From: Pseudomonadota bacterium
GTDB lineage: Bacteria > Desulfobacterota > JAPLJL01
Length of the DNA stretch: 9,096 bases
Reading direction: 5' to 3'
NCBI GenBank assembly: GCA_026388615.1
Contig: JAPLJL010000092.1
Coordinates: 1 to 9,096 of the forward strand
Part shown: piece by piece, positions 1 through 7,549 of the stretch
How the letters are laid out: every line of letters begins with the position of its first letter
How positions within the stretch are numbered: position 1 is the first letter of the stretch
Made by a program: the position numbers and the translations under genes
The notes under the pieces: model-generated
The model's database searches: none
What the model was told of the DNA's origin: nothing
Seen by the model: only the letters and a program-made list of their open reading frames with translations

Positions 1-1
1 G

Positions 2-232
2 GGATTCGACCGGCCTTTCTTTGCGATCGCCCAGGAGTTCGCGGAAACCAAGGATCGCCGGCTGATCTGGGCCGCCCATTTCACCGGGATCGAGAAGGAA
101 TACCTCCACATCGAGAAGCTCGCCAACCTGGATAAACTGCCTCCCTTCGGGTTCAAGGTGGCCTGCTTCCCGGTCAAGATCACGCGGGCCAGCGCCGGCT
201 GGTGCCGGGCGGTGGCGATCCTGCCGGATTAA
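2..232 (+). CDS. Cyclase/kynurenine formamidase family protein, C-terminal part (partial)
   Basis: The reading frame is open from the left edge to a TAA at 230-232 and gives 76 residues, so the start lies outside the window. The visible part ends with 'IEKLANLDKLPPFGFKV', then 'ACFPVKI', 'ASAGWCRAVAIL'. This pattern (E-x-L-x-N-L-D-x-L-P, a hydrophobic strand ending P-V/L-K-I, then a small-residue segment ending in R-A-V/I-A) is the typical C-terminus of the PF04199 cyclase family, metal-dependent hydrolases that include kynurenine formamidase (arylformamidase). The metal-binding HxGTHxD-type motif of the family would lie upstream and cannot be checked. Substrate is therefore unknown. The TonB receptor starts 59 bp downstream on the same strand, but a short heptamer repeat lies between them and I see no sign of functional coupling. 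Confidence 0.75.
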   Translation, partial: GFDRPFFAIAQEFAETKDRRLIWAAHFTGIEKEYLHIEKLANLDKLPPFGFKVACFPVKITRASAGWCRAVAILPD

Positions 233-233
233 A

Positions 234-261
234 GCAGGGAGCAGGGAGCAAGGGGCAAGGG
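234..261. repeat. Degenerate heptanucleotide tandem repeat (4 units)
   Basis: Immediately after the cyclase stop codon are four units of 7 bp, two reading gcaggga and two reading gcaaggg. It is one of several period-7 tracts in this window with unrelated unit sequences (see also 3010-3037, 7504-7531, 7637-7664). It fills most of the gap before the receptor gene and leaves no room for a good Shine-Dalgarno next to the ATG. Confidence 0.7.
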
Positions 262-291
262 GTTGAAAGGCAAAATCAAAAAATCCAGCCA

Positions 292-2451
292 ATGAAAAAC
301 TTGCTGTTTAATTTAGCTTACTCCTGGCTCGTGTTGCTCTTCCTGGCTGGGCCTTTCTCCCCTCCCGCCCGGGCGGAGGAGAACCCCAAGTCGGCGGAGA
401 ACCTCTTTGATGTCGAGGAAGAGGTCAAGACCGAGGAGTGGAAAGGCGAGGTCGATAAAAAGCTCAAGGAAACCCCCCTCGAGCCGGAGACCTATGTGGT
501 TTCCGGATCAAAATACGCGCAGGGCATGAAGGAGGCGCCCGCCTCGATGACGGTTCTAACCTCCGAGGACATCCAGGCCTACGGGATCACCAGCCTGGAA
601 GAACTCCTGCGCCTGGTTCCCGGGGTGGAGGTGAAGGCGATCAACCCCGCCAACAAGCTTTTAGGGGAGCGGGGCTTTTTTTTCCTGACCGCCAATTCCG
701 TCCTGGTCCTGATCGACGGCCGGGAAGAGAACACCAATATCTTCGGCGGGGTTTTCTGGGGCTTGCTCCCGATTTCCCTGGGGGATATCGAGCGGGTCGA
801 GATTATCCGGGGGCCGGGCTCAGCCCTGTACGGGGCCAACGCCTATAACGGCGTGATCAATATCGTGACCCGGCATCCCCGGGAAGAAAAAACGGCGCGG
901 CTCAAGGAGGAAACCGGGTTTTATTCCGGCGACCTGGGATTTTTGAAAGGGAATGCCGCGGTGGCTCAGACGTATAAAAAGCTTTCCGTGAAAGTCTCCG
1001 GCGGAGTAGACCGGGTGATGGATTGGGCCGATCCCCAGGAAGAGAGTTACCGGGCCTACCGGGTCTTCGGCCGGGCCAATTACGAATTCAGCGGGCAGAC
1101 GGTTCTGGATCTGGACGGAGGCTGGGTGCGGGGCGATACGGAGGCTTATTCCTGGATCGGGGAGATCCCGCTCCAGGGCATGGACACCAGTTACGCCAAC
1201 CTGAGGCTCCAGTCCGGGTCTTTCCGTTTTCAGAGCAATTACCGCCGGCAGTCTACCCGGTTTAGCCTGGTTTCCCCGGCTTTGGCGAATATTGGCGAGA
1301 TCTATAAGGCTTTATTAAAAGCTTATGATATCGACCTGAACTTCAATTTTAAGACCCTGAACCAGAACTCCGAGAGCCGGCTGGAGTACACCCGTTTCCT
1401 GGGGCAGAAGAACCGCCTGACTGCGGGGATAACCTATCTCTTCAACCGTTTTGACACGGATTCGATTGTCGATTCCCCGCAGTGGGAACAGCGCGGGGGC
1501 GTGTATCTCCAGGATGAGTTCCGACCGGTGGAGAGCTTCCTGGTTTACCTGGGGGCCCGCTACGATTACAACTCCGCGACTCAGGATCAGGATATCGCCG
1601 GCTCGGGGGTTCGAGGCGATCTTTCCCCCCGGGTCAGCTTGGTTTACCTGCTCGGCCCCAACCAGTCGGTGCGCGCCTCCTTCGGGCGGGCCTTCCGCAA
1701 ACCCTCCTTCTTCGAATCCCAGATGCACCTGAAAACCTTTCAAAAATTTGAGCAGCTGCCCCCGCCTTATGACGCCTATAGCCAGTTTTTGTATTCCCCC
1801 GATGTCCAGAACGAGCACGTCAATAATTATGAACTCGGCTATTTCACCCAGTTCTGGAGAAGGTACACGCTGACCGCCTCGATTTTCTTCAATCAGTATC
1901 TGGACACGCTCAATTTCTGCGATGATTTCCGCTACCACAATATTCCTTATTACGCCAACAGCTACGGAGGGGAGGCGGACCTGGAAGTTCTCCTCCCCCG
2001 GTCCTGGCGGGCGTTCGTCAATTACGGTTATTTAGGAATCCACCAGATTGATGTGACCGCCCAGAAGATCGCGGAAAATTTTCCTAACCATCATTTCAAT
2101 CTGGGAATGCGCTGGCGGCCTCCGACCGGTCCCGCTTTCGCCCTGCTTTTCCACTCGGTTTCATCTTATAAGGATGCCATCCTGAATCCGGCAACCAGCA
2201 GCCTCACCGGCACTTTGGATCCGTATGAGAATGAGCTGGGGAATAGTTTTCTTTTGAATGTGAAGGCCAGCTATCGTTTCTGGAAAAACCGGGTCGAAAT
2301 CGGGGCGAGCGTCTTTAATCTGCTCAACGATGAAACCCGTGAGTATCCGGGAGGAATATTCCCGGATATCGAGAACCCCGGCCAGGACCGGAATTACGGC
2401 GGGGAAAAGCCCGCCCTGACCGCCATCGGTTTCGTCGAAGTATCATATTAA
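292..2451 (+). CDS. TonB-dependent outer-membrane receptor
   Basis: Encodes a 719-residue outer-membrane gated barrel that would import a ligand (siderophore, cobalamin or another scarce nutrient) using TonB-ExbBD energy. Start: ATG 292 is chosen over the upstream in-frame codon at 202 because it gives a clean signal peptide (hydrophobic residues about 11-20, AxA cleavage after residue 28), while the longer form would overlap the cyclase gene. No well-spaced ribosome-binding site is visible. A charged linker (about 29-65) leads to a TonB-box-like ETYVVS at 66-71. The plug domain spans about 75-200 and shows the hallmark IERVEIIRGPGSALYGANA at 166-184 and NGVINIVT at 186-193. The rest is beta-barrel with alternating aromatic strands, ending in 'GFVEVSY' with the terminal aromatic residue expected for BAM-dependent insertion. 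Length and layout fit CirA/FepA/BtuB-like receptors. No neighbour indicates the substrate. Confidence 0.93.
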   Translation: MKNLLFNLAYSWLVLLFLAGPFSPPARAEENPKSAENLFDVEEEVKTEEWKGEVDKKLKETPLEPETYVVSGSKYAQGMKEAPASMTVLTSEDIQAYGITSLEELLRLVPGVEVKAINPANKLLGERGFFFLTANSVLVLIDGREENTNIFGGVFWGLLPISLGDIERVEIIRGPGSALYGANAYNGVINIVTRHPREEKTARLKEETGFYSGDLGFLKGNAAVAQTYKKLSVKVSGGVDRVMDWADPQEESYRAYRVFGRANYEFSGQTVLDLDGGWVRGDTEAYSWIGEIPLQGMDTSYANLRLQSGSFRFQSNYRRQSTRFSLVSPALANIGEIYKALLKAYDIDLNFNFKTLNQNSESRLEYTRFLGQKNRLTAGITYLFNRFDTDSIVDSPQWEQRGGVYLQDEFRPVESFLVYLGARYDYNSATQDQDIAGSGVRGDLSPRVSLVYLLGPNQSVRASFGRAFRKPSFFESQMHLKTFQKFEQLPPPYDAYSQFLYSPDVQNEHVNNYELGYFTQFWRRYTLTASIFFNQYLDTLNFCDDFRYHNIPYYANSYGGEADLEVLLPRSWRAFVNYGYLGIHQIDVTAQKIAENFPNHHFNLGMRWRPPTGPAFALLFHSVSSYKDAILNPATSSLTGTLDPYENELGNSFLLNVKASYRFWKNRVEIGASVFNLLNDETREYPGGIFPDIENPGQDRNYGGEKPALTAIGFVEVSY

Positions 2452-2623
2452 ATAACAGGTTGGGTTAAACGGTTGCGGTTGCGCGGCTCGTCTCGGTTGT
2501 GTTTTCAGGTTGCGGTCAATCCTGATAAATTCAATTGATATTTTGGTCTTCTTGTCGTTGCCCGATTTACTTGTCCCGACTCCAGATGGATTTATCAAGA
2601 TATCGGAGGGATCGGGCTTTTTG

Positions 2624-2653
2624 AAAACCGCCGATGAATCGGCAGACTACAAC
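2624..2653 (-). repeat. Palindromic dispersed element (GCCGAT-tt-ATCGGC type), inverted copy
   Basis: Read on the minus strand this is a near copy (about 2 mismatches in 29) of 5591-5620. The core is a 6-bp stem, gccgat (2630-2635) and atcggc (2638-2643), with a 2-nt loop, preceded by a TTGTAGT-like flank and followed by GGTTTT. A related longer-stem copy lies at 7550-7575. It looks like a REP-type or small non-autonomous palindromic repeat. Confidence 0.7.
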
Positions 2654-2806
2654 AAAATCTATTGCATTTTTCTGGTTAAATGCCGAAAGACCCAGCCGAT
2701 TGACCTAACGAGCGGCGCAACCGATCGACGTAAACCGTTTCTTTTTATTAATCAGGTTGGGTTTACTGATAACCTGATCCCCGCCTTTTATCTTTTTCTT
2801 TTACTT

Positions 2807-2851
2807 TTAGGCTTCTTAACTTTTAGGCTTTTAGGCTCTGGGCTGCCTACT
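2807..2851 (+). repeat. 45-bp perfect direct repeat, left copy
   Basis: Identical over 45 bp to 3268-3312. It contains short internal repeats of the type ttttaggc. The two copies bracket the hairpin at 2851-2918 and the 106-bp tandem array; the right copy ends 7 bp before the lptD stop codon. Confidence 0.9.
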
Positions 2852-2918
2852 GCTTCCGAGCTCTGCGAGCCCGACGAAGCACTTTTAAAGGCAGGGTACC
2901 TGCCGTGCTTTACTGGGC
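2851..2918. repeat. Compound hairpin element
   Basis: Three nested or competing stems are visible: tgcttc (2851-2856) with gaagca (2876-2881); aagcac (2877-2882) with gtgctt (2905-2910); and an apical ggcagg (2890-2895) with cctgcc (2899-2904) over a 3-nt loop. An outer gccc (2869-2872)/gggc (2915-2918) can also pair. The first two stems share bases, so they exclude each other. No U-tract follows, so I do not call a terminator. Confidence 0.55.
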
Positions 2919-2941
2919 GAAGTCTGGGCTGATTACCTGAT

Positions 2942-3252
2942 CACCCCTGTCTGGTTTCTCAAGTCTCTCTGGTTTTTCGATCCCTTAGTAATTGGTCATT
3001 GATGTTTAATTAGAAATTAGACATTAGAAATTAGTCATTTATCTGATCTTTGATTACCGCTGTCTGGTTTCTTTAGTTATTCTGGTTTTTTTAGTCATTA
3101 GTCATTGGGGTTTAATTAGAAATTAGACATTAGAAATTAGTCATTTATCTGATCTTTGATTACCGCTGTCTAGTTTCTTTAGTTATTCTGGTTTTTTTAG
3201 TCATTAGTCATTGGGGTTTAATTAGAAATTAGACATTAGAAATTAGTCATTT
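2942..3252. repeat. 106-bp tandem repeat array, about 2.9 copies
   Basis: Two full units (3004-3109 and 3110-3215) differ at a single base (g3066 against a3172). A perfect 37-bp partial unit follows (3216-3252), and a diverged partial unit precedes (2942-3003). Each unit contains its own period-7 tract built on ttagaaa/ttagaca/ttagtca (for example 3010-3037 and 3091-3104). The near-identity of the full units suggests recent duplication. It is AT-rich and non-coding. Confidence 0.92.
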
Positions 3253-3267
3253 CTTATTCTTCTGCTC

Positions 3268-3312
3268 TTAGGCTTCTTAACTTTTAGGCTTTTAGGCTCT
3301 GGGCTGCCTACT
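3268..3312 (+). repeat. 45-bp perfect direct repeat, right copy
   Basis: Second copy of 2807-2851 with no mismatches. It sits between the end of the tandem array and the stop codon of lptD (3319-3321). Confidence 0.9.
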
Positions 3313-3318
3313 CCCTAC

Positions 3319-5547
3319 TTACGGATTTTTGAGCTCTCCCCCGAGCCCGGTGAAGCTGATCACGACGGCGAAAAGATCGTTATGCCATCCGGGCCGGTCC
3401 GTGTACCGGAAATTCAGGAGGTAGCAGTCGCAGACGGAAAGATAGGAGAGGTTATAAATCCCCTCCAGGAAAGCTTTTTCCTGGAGCGAGAAAACGACTG
3501 ATCCGCTGAGGTTAACATGCCGGTAAAGACTGAGGTTCAGGCTTCCGGTGAGGTCATCGGCGTCCTGCCGGCTGTATTCGGAACTTAAAAAGTCGGAGAG
3601 CCAGACCCGGTTCAGGTCTTGCCGTCCCGGGCCATCCGGAAAGCCCTTGATCTTCCGATACCCGATCACGGCGCCGAGGGTACCGGGCACGAGCGGAAGG
3701 CTGGCGGAGGCCCCGGCATCGGTCAGGCCCTTCCCGTGGAGGTTGTAAATCCCCGAGGAGCGGATTTGCCAGCTGTCCCAATTCAGGCTGACCCGGGAGA
3801 GGATGTCGGAAAAATCCCCTTCCTGGAGATCGTAAAATTCCCGGGCCTCAAGCAATAATCTCCCCCGGGTGGCTCCGGGGCGCGACCGGTAGGCCAGCTC
3901 GGTGGCCAGGCGGTAGGGCAGGTACCGGCGGTCGCCGATCAGGTCCAGCTCATCGAGTTCCGGAATCTGATCCGTGCGGATCATGGTTCGTTGGGAGAAC
4001 CCCGCCTCGGCGGTGATCTGGTGGCGGAAGCCGGACCCGTTCGGGCGGAGGAAAACCCGTTCCCGGCCGGTCTCGATATTGGCTTCCCCGGAAAACGCAG
4101 CCTGATGACGGAAACTGCCCCCGCCGGCGGCCAGCTCGGTTCCGTCCGCGAGCGTGAAAACCTTTCTCCAGTCCGCGTCCTCCGACTTGATCCAGTAGGC
4201 GACCTCTTCCAGGCCGGCCTGCCCGGAGAACCCGAAGCCGCCGCCAATCGGGAGGGGGATTAAAACCCGGGGAAAAATGCTGAATCGCGGGACCGCCTCC
4301 AACTGGTTTTGGAGGTTGGTGAAACTGACGAAAGAAACCGGCCCGTTAAACCGGACCGGGGTTTTCGGGATGGCAAAATCCACCAGCTCGAGGCTGAGGT
4401 TGGGCAGGCGATGGATCTCGGGCGCGCTGCTTTGCAGATTAATATAATAATCCGCCTCGGCCACGGTCAGGAGACGGTCGCCCCGGTTCCGCCAGTATCC
4501 GCTGGAATAAGAATATTGAGTGCTCCGGGCCTGGAGATTTCCGCCGAACTCAGCTTGATAGCTCTGGGTTTGCGCGTTGACATCCACCCCGGCCCAGTCG
4601 CGGGGGGAAAGGTCGTGCTCGTGGGTGAAATGCAGGGTGTACCAATCCTGTCTTTTGGCTTTATCCACAAAGAGATCGCCCAGGTAGGCGGCTTCCAGTT
4701 TCCCCCCGGCGTAGCCTTCCGGAAACCCGGGTGTCAGGCGGTAACGGAACTCCCCGAAACCCTGCAGACCCCGATTGGTCAGGACCTTGGCCCCGAGGGT
4801 TGCGTCCAGGGAGGGGGAGATGTTGATGAAAAAGGAATCCTCCGCCTGGAACCCGTCGCGTTGGGAATAATAGAAATGGGGAATCAGGAAACCGGTCTGC
4901 CTCTGGGTTTTGACCGGGTAAGCCAGCCAGGGGAAATACAAAACCGGCACGCCGAAGACGCGGAAGATGAAGTGGTGAAAGCGGATATACTCGCCGATGG
5001 TGAGGTCGGCCTGCCGGCAGCCGATTTTCCAGGGCGCGGGGATTTTCCCCGGGCAGGTACAGGTGGTGAAATCACCCCGGCTGATTTGATACTGGACTGG
5101 GGAACTTCGCTGGATTACCTCGCCCTCCACTTGGAGCCGGCCGTGGTCCCCGGGGGCGGGTTCGAACTCGAGTTTCCCCTGGAAGAGGGTGCCGGTATTG
5201 TTCCGGAGATTGAGGGTCAGCTTCTCGGATTTGATCGTGCTGGTTTGATCCTGGATCGAGACCCGGCCTTCCGCATCCATGACCAGGTCTTTCGGGTCAA
5301 AGGTGATCCGGTCGGCCCGGACGGCCCAGCCCGTCCCCTCCACCACGGCGTTTCCCTCGATGGTATAGGCGTGGTCCGGGGTGGAGTAGGTCAGCTTGTC
5401 CCCGGAGAGGTTGATGCCGTGCTCCTCGGTATCGAGGGGATTCTGGAGCCAGACCCCGGCGAAGGCCCGGGACCCGCCCGCGGTCATCGCGAGGCAAACC
5501 CCGGCGGCGAGGGCCAGAACAAAAAAGATTCTCCGGGCAAGAGACAT
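3319..5547 (-). CDS. lptD: LPS-assembly protein LptD (OstA)
   Basis: Outer-membrane barrel that, with the lipoprotein LptE, inserts lipopolysaccharide into the outer leaflet. The product is 742 residues, close to the E. coli LptD length (about 780). A signal peptide ends at A28-F29-A30. Residues about 45-150 form the OstA/LptA-like beta-jellyroll ('YTIEGNAVVEGTGWAVRADR', 'VMDAEGRVSIQD'). From about 160 the conserved junction and barrel start appear: TTCTCPG (161-167), PWKIGCRQA, HHFIFRVFGVPVLYFPWLAYPV, RQTGFLIPHF, FFINISPSLDATLG. Cysteines C163, C165 and C177 near the junction and C706/C708 near the C-terminus could form the disulfides that latch the jellyroll to the barrel in E. coli LptD, though with different spacing. 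Start is the ATG at 5547; no clear Shine-Dalgarno is visible. The gene stands apart from other lpt genes, and its upstream neighbour is a transporter 134 bp away. Confidence 0.95.
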   Translation of the reverse strand: MSLARRIFFVLALAAGVCLAMTAGGSRAFAGVWLQNPLDTEEHGINLSGDKLTYSTPDHAYTIEGNAVVEGTGWAVRADRITFDPKDLVMDAEGRVSIQDQTSTIKSEKLTLNLRNNTGTLFQGKLEFEPAPGDHGRLQVEGEVIQRSSPVQYQISRGDFTTCTCPGKIPAPWKIGCRQADLTIGEYIRFHHFIFRVFGVPVLYFPWLAYPVKTQRQTGFLIPHFYYSQRDGFQAEDSFFINISPSLDATLGAKVLTNRGLQGFGEFRYRLTPGFPEGYAGGKLEAAYLGDLFVDKAKRQDWYTLHFTHEHDLSPRDWAGVDVNAQTQSYQAEFGGNLQARSTQYSYSSGYWRNRGDRLLTVAEADYYINLQSSAPEIHRLPNLSLELVDFAIPKTPVRFNGPVSFVSFTNLQNQLEAVPRFSIFPRVLIPLPIGGGFGFSGQAGLEEVAYWIKSEDADWRKVFTLADGTELAAGGGSFRHQAAFSGEANIETGRERVFLRPNGSGFRHQITAEAGFSQRTMIRTDQIPELDELDLIGDRRYLPYRLATELAYRSRPGATRGRLLLEAREFYDLQEGDFSDILSRVSLNWDSWQIRSSGIYNLHGKGLTDAGASASLPLVPGTLGAVIGYRKIKGFPDGPGRQDLNRVWLSDFLSSEYSRQDADDLTGSLNLSLYRHVNLSGSVVFSLQEKAFLEGIYNLSYLSVCDCYLLNFRYTDRPGWHNDLFAVVISFTGLGGELKNP

Positions 5548-5572
5548 GATCAGACTGAAAGCAACGGTTTAA

Positions 5573-5620
5573 GCCGATAAAGGGTTTTATTTGTAGTTTG
5601 CCGATTTATCGGCGGTTTTG
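5573..5620. repeat. Palindromic dispersed element with alternative pairings, upstream of lptD
   Basis: Positions 5600-5613 form a perfect 14-bp palindrome (gccgat, tt, atcggc) flanked by a TTGTAGTT-like arm and GGTTTT; the same element is at 2624-2653 in inverted orientation. A third segment, gccgataaa at 5573-5581, is also complementary to 5605-5613 (9 bp), so two mutually exclusive hairpins are possible in the presumed lptD leader. It may also mark the end of the Na/Pi transporter transcript; there is no strong U-tract. Confidence 0.6.
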
Positions 5621-5681
5621 ATTCGTCCTGTCCTTCCGGTGTAAGGATAAACAAATTAGGCAGTATCTGGACGGATGCCGG

Positions 5682-7310
5682 TCAATCCATCATGTCGAAG
5701 GTTTCAGGTTCCATGGAGTAGGGGGTCAGCCCGGCCTCGATCTCGGAATTGATCCGCTGGAGATTGTTCAGAAGGTCCAGGTGGATGGCGCTGGTGTCGA
5801 TGGACTCCTTCAGCCCCTGGTGCAGTCTCCGGATATGGTTGAGTTTGAGCCTCCGCTCCTCCGCGTCCAGCTCCCGGACCTTGGCCAACACCTCTTTGCT
5901 CAGGTTTTCGTCCCCCCCGGCGAAGGCGGTGACGGCGGTTTTGAGATTTTCCGAGACCCGCTGGTGGTAAAGCCGGATTTCCTCCCAGCCCTCCGAGGAG
6001 AACGTCAGTCCCTTCTGGAATTTTTTCTCGGCCAGGGCCAGGATGTTTTTCACCACCACGTCGCCCATGGTTTCCAGGCTCGAAGCGAAGTTATGCAGGC
6101 GCATTTCCTTCTCGGCCTGTTTTTCGGTCATGACCTTTTCGGAAACCCGGGCCAGGTAGAGCCGGACCTGGTGATCCAGGCTGTTGACCTCCTTGTCCCG
6201 CTCCCGGATCCGCTCGATTTCCTCCAGGTCGCCCCGGAAAAAGAGGGGGAGGCTGTCCTTCAGCATCTCTTCCACGATGTCGGCGATCCGCAGGATCTCG
6301 CGGGAAGCGTTGACGAAGGCCAGGTCGGGGGTGGAGGAGGCTTTGGGGTCCAGGTAGCGGGCGGCGAAGCGGTCCGAGATCTGATCTTTCCCGGGGAAGG
6401 CCCGCTTGACCCCGGAGGCGATCAGGCCCCGGAAGGGGAGGAACAATAACGCGATCCCCAGGTTGAAAATGGTATGGGCATTGGCAATCTGGCGGGGGAG
6501 GGTATCGGCGGTGGCTACGGTGAGCCGCTCCAGTTCCGGGAGTAAGGGCCAGACCAGGAGCACCCCCAGCATTTTGATCGAGAAATGGGCCCAGGCCACC
6601 TGTTTCCCTTCGCTGTTGGAGCCCGTCGCGGCCAGGAAGGCGGTGATGGAGGTGCCGAGGTTGGCCCCCAGGATCATAGGCAGGGCCGCCGGCAGGGTGA
6701 TGGCCCCGGAGAGGCTGAAGGAGATGACCAGGCCGATGGTCGCGGCCGAGGCCTGGACCAGGGCGGTCAGGAGGGCGGCGAGGAAGAAGCCGCCCAGGGG
6801 ATTTTCACCCAGGGACTTAAGCAGTTCGAGAAAGATCCGGGAATGGGCCAGGGGAATGGCGCCGTCGGACATGAGCTTGATCCCGAAGAAGAGCAGTCCG
6901 AAGCCCATGATGATCCGGCCCAGGTAGCGGAGGTTCCGGCGGCGGATGAAGAAGCCCATGAAGAAACCCACGGCCACGGGGAGGAGGGCGTAATCCATGA
7001 CCCGGAAGGAGATCAGCTGGACGGTCAGGGTGCTGGCCACGTCCGCCCCCAGCATCACCCCGATGCTCTGGAACAGGCTGATCATCCCGCTCGAGGCGAA
7101 GCCCACGAGCATGACGCTGGTGGCGCTCGAGCTCTGCAGGAAAAGGGTGATGATGACCCCGACCAGGAGCCCGCGGACGGGCTTGTCGGTCAGGGAGTAG
7201 ATGGCCTTCCGGAGCTTTTCGCCCCCGAAGAGGGAGAGCCCCTCGCGGGAGAGGTTGAGCCCATAAAGGAAAAGCGCCAGGCCTCCGAGGATTTGGATCA
7301 GACTAATCAC
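5682..7310 (-). CDS. Na/Pi cotransporter family protein with C-terminal PhoU-like domain
   Basis: Inner-membrane sodium-dependent phosphate transporter of the NptA/YjbB type (PF02690 repeats plus PhoU-like tail), 542 residues. It has two inverted-repeat transport modules, each with the family signature: QSSSA at 59-63 followed by TSVMLVGFASSG, and QASAA at 186-190 followed by TIGLVISFSLSG. GANLGTS (215-221) and NAHTIFNLG (277-285) are further conserved family motifs. About eight or nine hydrophobic segments lie between residues 1 and 300. Residues about 330-530 are alpha-helical and charged, with the PhoU-like 'SSLETMGDVVVKN' at 410-422 and 'HLDLLNNLQRINSE' near 510-523. The start is a GTG at 7310, because an in-frame stop lies two codons upstream and the N-terminus ISLIQILGGLALFLYGL fits the family. 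No clear Shine-Dalgarno. It may work in phosphate uptake, or efflux as shown for YjbB; direction cannot be read from sequence. Confidence 0.93.
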   Translation of the reverse strand: MISLIQILGGLALFLYGLNLSREGLSLFGGEKLRKAIYSLTDKPVRGLLVGVIITLFLQSSSATSVMLVGFASSGMISLFQSIGVMLGADVASTLTVQLISFRVMDYALLPVAVGFFMGFFIRRRNLRYLGRIIMGFGLLFFGIKLMSDGAIPLAHSRIFLELLKSLGENPLGGFFLAALLTALVQASAATIGLVISFSLSGAITLPAALPMILGANLGTSITAFLAATGSNSEGKQVAWAHFSIKMLGVLLVWPLLPELERLTVATADTLPRQIANAHTIFNLGIALLFLPFRGLIASGVKRAFPGKDQISDRFAARYLDPKASSTPDLAFVNASREILRIADIVEEMLKDSLPLFFRGDLEEIERIRERDKEVNSLDHQVRLYLARVSEKVMTEKQAEKEMRLHNFASSLETMGDVVVKNILALAEKKFQKGLTFSSEGWEEIRLYHQRVSENLKTAVTAFAGGDENLSKEVLAKVRELDAEERRLKLNHIRRLHQGLKESIDTSAIHLDLLNNLQRINSEIEAGLTPYSMEPETFDMMD

Positions 7311-7338
7311 TAATTATTCCGCTTGGTTTTTATGGAGT

Positions 7339-7356
7339 GCATCAGCTTGCTGATGC
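7339..7356. repeat. Perfect 18-bp palindrome upstream of the Na/Pi gene
   Basis: gcatcagc (7339-7346) pairs with gctgatgc (7349-7356) over a 2-nt loop, and a T-run (ggttttt, 7357-7363) follows on the plus strand. On the plus strand it resembles a small intrinsic terminator, but no plus-strand gene precedes it. For the minus-strand transporter it lies 29 bp upstream of the GTG. It may simply be one of the dispersed palindromes of this genome. Confidence 0.6.
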
Positions 7357-7444
7357 GGTTTTTCCCTAAAAATTATTTAAAAACCGACGACACTCTCTTT
7401 AGTATACGTTTTTTCCCGCCCAATTTCCTCCCCTTCTTTTTTTC

Positions 7445-7472
7445 GTCATTCCGGGCTTGACCCGGAATCCAG
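7445..7472 (+). repeat. GTCATTCCGGGCTTGACCC-type intergenic repeat
   Basis: A hairpin of attccggg (7448-7455) and cccggaat (7461-7468) with a 5-nt loop. From general knowledge, this short sequence type is widespread between genes in many unrelated bacterial genomes; its mobility mechanism is not evident here. Confidence 0.75.
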
Positions 7473-7503
7473 TCTTCTCTTCTTTTCTTGCCCTATGTCT
7501 TTT

Positions 7504-7531
7504 ACCTACGACCTATGACCTATTACCTATG
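7504..7531. repeat. Degenerate heptanucleotide tandem repeat (acctatg type)
   Basis: Four consecutive 7-bp units with the pattern acctNNN (acctacg, acctatg, acctatt, acctatg), followed by a broken fifth (accgggg). Non-coding. Confidence 0.8.
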
Positions 7532-7549
7532 ACCGGGGGTTTTCTTTCC

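Larger units (their letters stand above)
2452..3318. other. Repeat-rich intergenic region (867 bp)
   Basis: Convergent intergenic space between the receptor (plus) and lptD (minus). I find no convincing gene and no classical terminator. It holds a split palindrome (gcccgat at 2560-2566, atcgggc at 2611-2617), an inverted copy of the GCCGAT palindrome element (2624-2653), a simple stem (2751-2758 with 2771-2778), a compound hairpin around 2851-2918, and a 106-bp tandem array bracketed by two identical 45-bp copies. The only long ORF in it (TTG start 2510, stop 2932) runs through these repeats and has no recognisable domain. Confidence 0.75.

Noticed and set aside
2510..2932. 140-codon open frame with TTG start
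   Set aside because: It runs through palindromes and the 45-bp repeat, has no recognisable domain and lacks coding-like composition.
2942..3252. CRISPR array
   Set aside because: The whole 106-bp unit repeats with one mismatch; there are no short repeats separated by unique spacers and no cas genes.
3548..4263. Several small frames within lptD
   Set aside because: Alternative-frame shadows without start signals or domains.
5473..5505. LptD signal sequence as a lipoprotein signal (Cys18)
   Set aside because: The residues before C18 are A-G-V, a poor lipobox, and a normal AxA cleavage site follows at residue 30.
4309..5580. 423-codon open frame opposite lptD
   Set aside because: Antisense shadow of GC-rich lptD; low-complexity Gly/Glu/Pro product, while lptD on the other strand is unmistakable.
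5781..7313. Plus-strand open frames across the Na/Pi transporter
   Set aside because: Shadows of a clear minus-strand gene; repetitive Gly/Asp/Glu/Gln-rich products.
7401..7406. TATACT on the minus strand as a -10 box for the Na/Pi gene
   Set aside because: No matching -35 hexamer at a workable distance, so not reported as a promoter.
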